7,096 bases of DNA. Source: Methanosarcinales archaeon (GTDB taxonomy: Archaea > Halobacteriota > Syntropharchaeia > Alkanophagales > Methanospirareceae). The translations under genes and the position numbers were made by a program. Position 1 is the stretch's first letter. Every line of letters starts with the position of its first letter. Shown here one piece after another: positions 5,861-7,096 of the stretch. The DNA is taken from assembly GCA_025464645.1 (NCBI GenBank), contig JAODGF010000115.1:1-7096 (forward strand), written 5' to 3'. A model generated the notes under the pieces. It was given only the letters and a program-made list of their open reading frames with translations, was not told the origin of the DNA and made no database searches.

Positions 5861-7044
5861 AGGCTGGTGCTTTTAACGTAAAGGATGTGCTCGTGGAGAT
5901 GAAAGACATCTCGGACTCGATGTTAGACCTCGCTTATTCCGCGGTCCTGTATAGTAACCCGGAGATAGCGAAAGAGGTATTTAAATTAGAGGAAAAGATG
6001 CATTCGCTGCTATATAAAGTGAGAATAGCGATAATGTTAGGTGCGAGGAACTTAGAGGATGCAATTGAATTCTCCGCAATATTGCAAATGGCATCGGCAG
6101 CGGAGAAAATATCTAATGCCGCGGGGGATATAGCAAAAATAGCGGAGTACGTAGATATAACTCGATATATCGACCAGGGGGATTTTGAAGAAGCGGTGAT
6201 AAATGTGAGGATAAAGCCGGCATCGGTGTTGAAGGACAAAACGCTGGAGGAATTAAAGCTCGAGACAGAAACAGGAATGAGTGTACTGGCAATAAAGAGG
6301 GACTCTAAATGGATATATTCACCGGATGAAAACGAGAGATTGAGGGAGGACGACTTGATTATCACTTCCGGTCCAACAGAAGGTATCCCGGTCTTCTGCA
6401 AAATGGCAACCGGTAAGGAATACAAGGAGAAGGCGAGGGAAGTTGCAAGAGAAAGAAGAAGGATAACCGAAGAAATAGCTGACCTCATAGCAGATATGAA
6501 GAACATATCTGAGCTGATGGTTGGTCTATCTTACTCCGCGGTCATGTTTGACAGCAGGGAAATAGCAGAGGAAGTAAGGGATTTGGAAGAGTCAATGGAC
6601 CGGATGAAAGATGATTTGGAGATTTTGGTGCTGGAAGCAGCAAGGGGGATAACACAAAAAAGCACTTTTGACGAGCTTAGAGGTTTGCTGCACGTTGCTA
6701 TTTCTTCTGAAATAATATCGGACGCCGCGTATGAGATTGCAGACGTGGTGCTCCGTGATATTCAGTTGCACCCGGTTTTTTATGCTTCTATAAAAGAATC
6801 GGATGAGGTAATATTGAAACTGGATGTGAGGAACGAGGAGATATTTGAGAAGACGTTGAAGGAGTTGAGTATAGAGACCCGAACTGGAATGTTTATACTG
6901 GCAATTCGTAGGAAAGATGGCAAATGGGTATATAATCCAGCAGGAGATACAAAGATAAAGGAAGGCGATTTGTTGATTATGCGAGGTCCGAAGGAAGGGG
7001 AGGAGAAGATAAAGGAGATTGTATCTGCTCCAGCTCTAAATTGA
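5854..7044 (+). CDS. Duplicated PhoU-TrkA_C domain protein (potassium/nucleotide-responsive regulator)
   Basis: From the ATG at 5854 the protein has 396 residues and is a tandem duplication of one two-domain unit. Residues about 10-105 are a helical PhoU-like domain (VEMKDISDSMLDLAYSAVLY, AAEKISNAAGDIA), followed by a TrkA_C (RCK_C) domain at about 111-178 ending GDxL-type (REDDLIITSGPTEG). The unit then repeats: PhoU-like at about 205-305 (IADMKNISELMVGLSYSAVM, SSEIISDAAYEIAD) and TrkA_C at about 315-392 (IKEGDLLIMRGPKEG). No membrane segments or signal peptide are visible, so it should be cytosolic. TrkA_C domains bind small ligands (c-di-AMP or other nucleotides in studied cases) and regulate potassium channels and other transporters. 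Proteins of this architecture occur widely in methanogen-type archaea as stand-alone regulators. No transporter lies beside it here. A longer start at 5830 would add eight residues but lacks the good ribosome-binding site. The seven-base overlap with the CinA-like gene suggests translational coupling. Confidence 0.85.
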   Translation: MLEAGAFNVKDVLVEMKDISDSMLDLAYSAVLYSNPEIAKEVFKLEEKMHSLLYKVRIAIMLGARNLEDAIEFSAILQMASAAEKISNAAGDIAKIAEYVDITRYIDQGDFEEAVINVRIKPASVLKDKTLEELKLETETGMSVLAIKRDSKWIYSPDENERLREDDLIITSGPTEGIPVFCKMATGKEYKEKAREVARERRRITEEIADLIADMKNISELMVGLSYSAVMFDSREIAEEVRDLEESMDRMKDDLEILVLEAARGITQKSTFDELRGLLHVAISSEIISDAAYEIADVVLRDIQLHPVFYASIKESDEVILKLDVRNEEIFEKTLKELSIETRTGMFILAIRRKDGKWVYNPAGDTKIKEGDLLIMRGPKEGEEKIKEIVSAPALN

Positions 7045-7048
7045 GAAG

Positions 7049-7063
7049 CTTTCCTTTCCTTTT
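7049..7063 (+). terminator. Pyrimidine/T-rich tract after the PhoU-TrkA_C gene
   Basis: A run of T and C (CTTTCCTTTCCTTTT) begins five bases after the stop codon. Archaeal terminators are often simple T-rich stretches without a hairpin, so this could end the aroA operon. The tract is interrupted by C residues and there is no stem-loop, so the call is weak. Confidence 0.3.
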
Positions 7064-7096
7064 AGCAACGCTTTCACCTTTATAGTGGGCATTTTC

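Overview
This window most likely comes from a euryarchaeon of methanogen-type ancestry, for example the Methanomicrobia, Syntrophoarchaea or ANME-1 groups. The evidence is a stand-alone archaeal-type TctA/DUF112 membrane protein, an EPSP synthase with the archaeal-style PPSKSYTHRA motif, a CinA protein reduced to its N-terminal domain, and a duplicated PhoU-TrkA_C protein. Arginine codons are mostly AGA/AGG, isoleucine is often ATA, and the spacers carry TATA-like boxes rather than bacterial -35/-10 pairs. The lineage is inferred from family memory, not from a search.

Layout, left to right. Positions 44-568 (minus strand) hold the decayed middle of an IS630-family transposase with no start and no catalytic C-terminus. 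Nine bases further on is a multi-pass TctA/DUF112 membrane protein (578-1900, minus). A 104-bp spacer follows, then a two-gene minus-strand operon: an AAA15/AAA_21-type ABC-fold ATPase (2534-3652) overlapping a DUF4276 TOPRIM-like protein (2005-2544). This ATPase plus TOPRIM-like arrangement resembles OLD-like, PARIS-like and AbiL-like anti-phage modules. It is the best candidate in the window for an uncharacterised defence system.

From about 3660 the direction switches. A 123-bp divergent promoter region leads into a plus-strand housekeeping operon: aroA (shikimate pathway, 3782-5119), a CinA/COG1058 protein (5141-5860), and a PhoU-TrkA_C-PhoU-TrkA_C regulator (5854-7044) whose start overlaps the end of cinA. 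The last 50 bases are a pyrimidine-rich tract and possibly the tail of a convergent gene.

The most unexpected structure is a perfect 32-bp direct repeat. One copy (1740-1771) lies inside the TctA coding sequence. The other (3685-3716) lies in the divergent promoter region between the ATPase gene and aroA, next to the ATPase TATA-like box. It brackets the ATPase/DUF4276 pair, but also the first 43 codons of TctA, so a simple transposon or att-site explanation does not fit. No CRISPR array, tRNA or rRNA was seen, and no stretch over 300 bases is without a gene or gene remnant.
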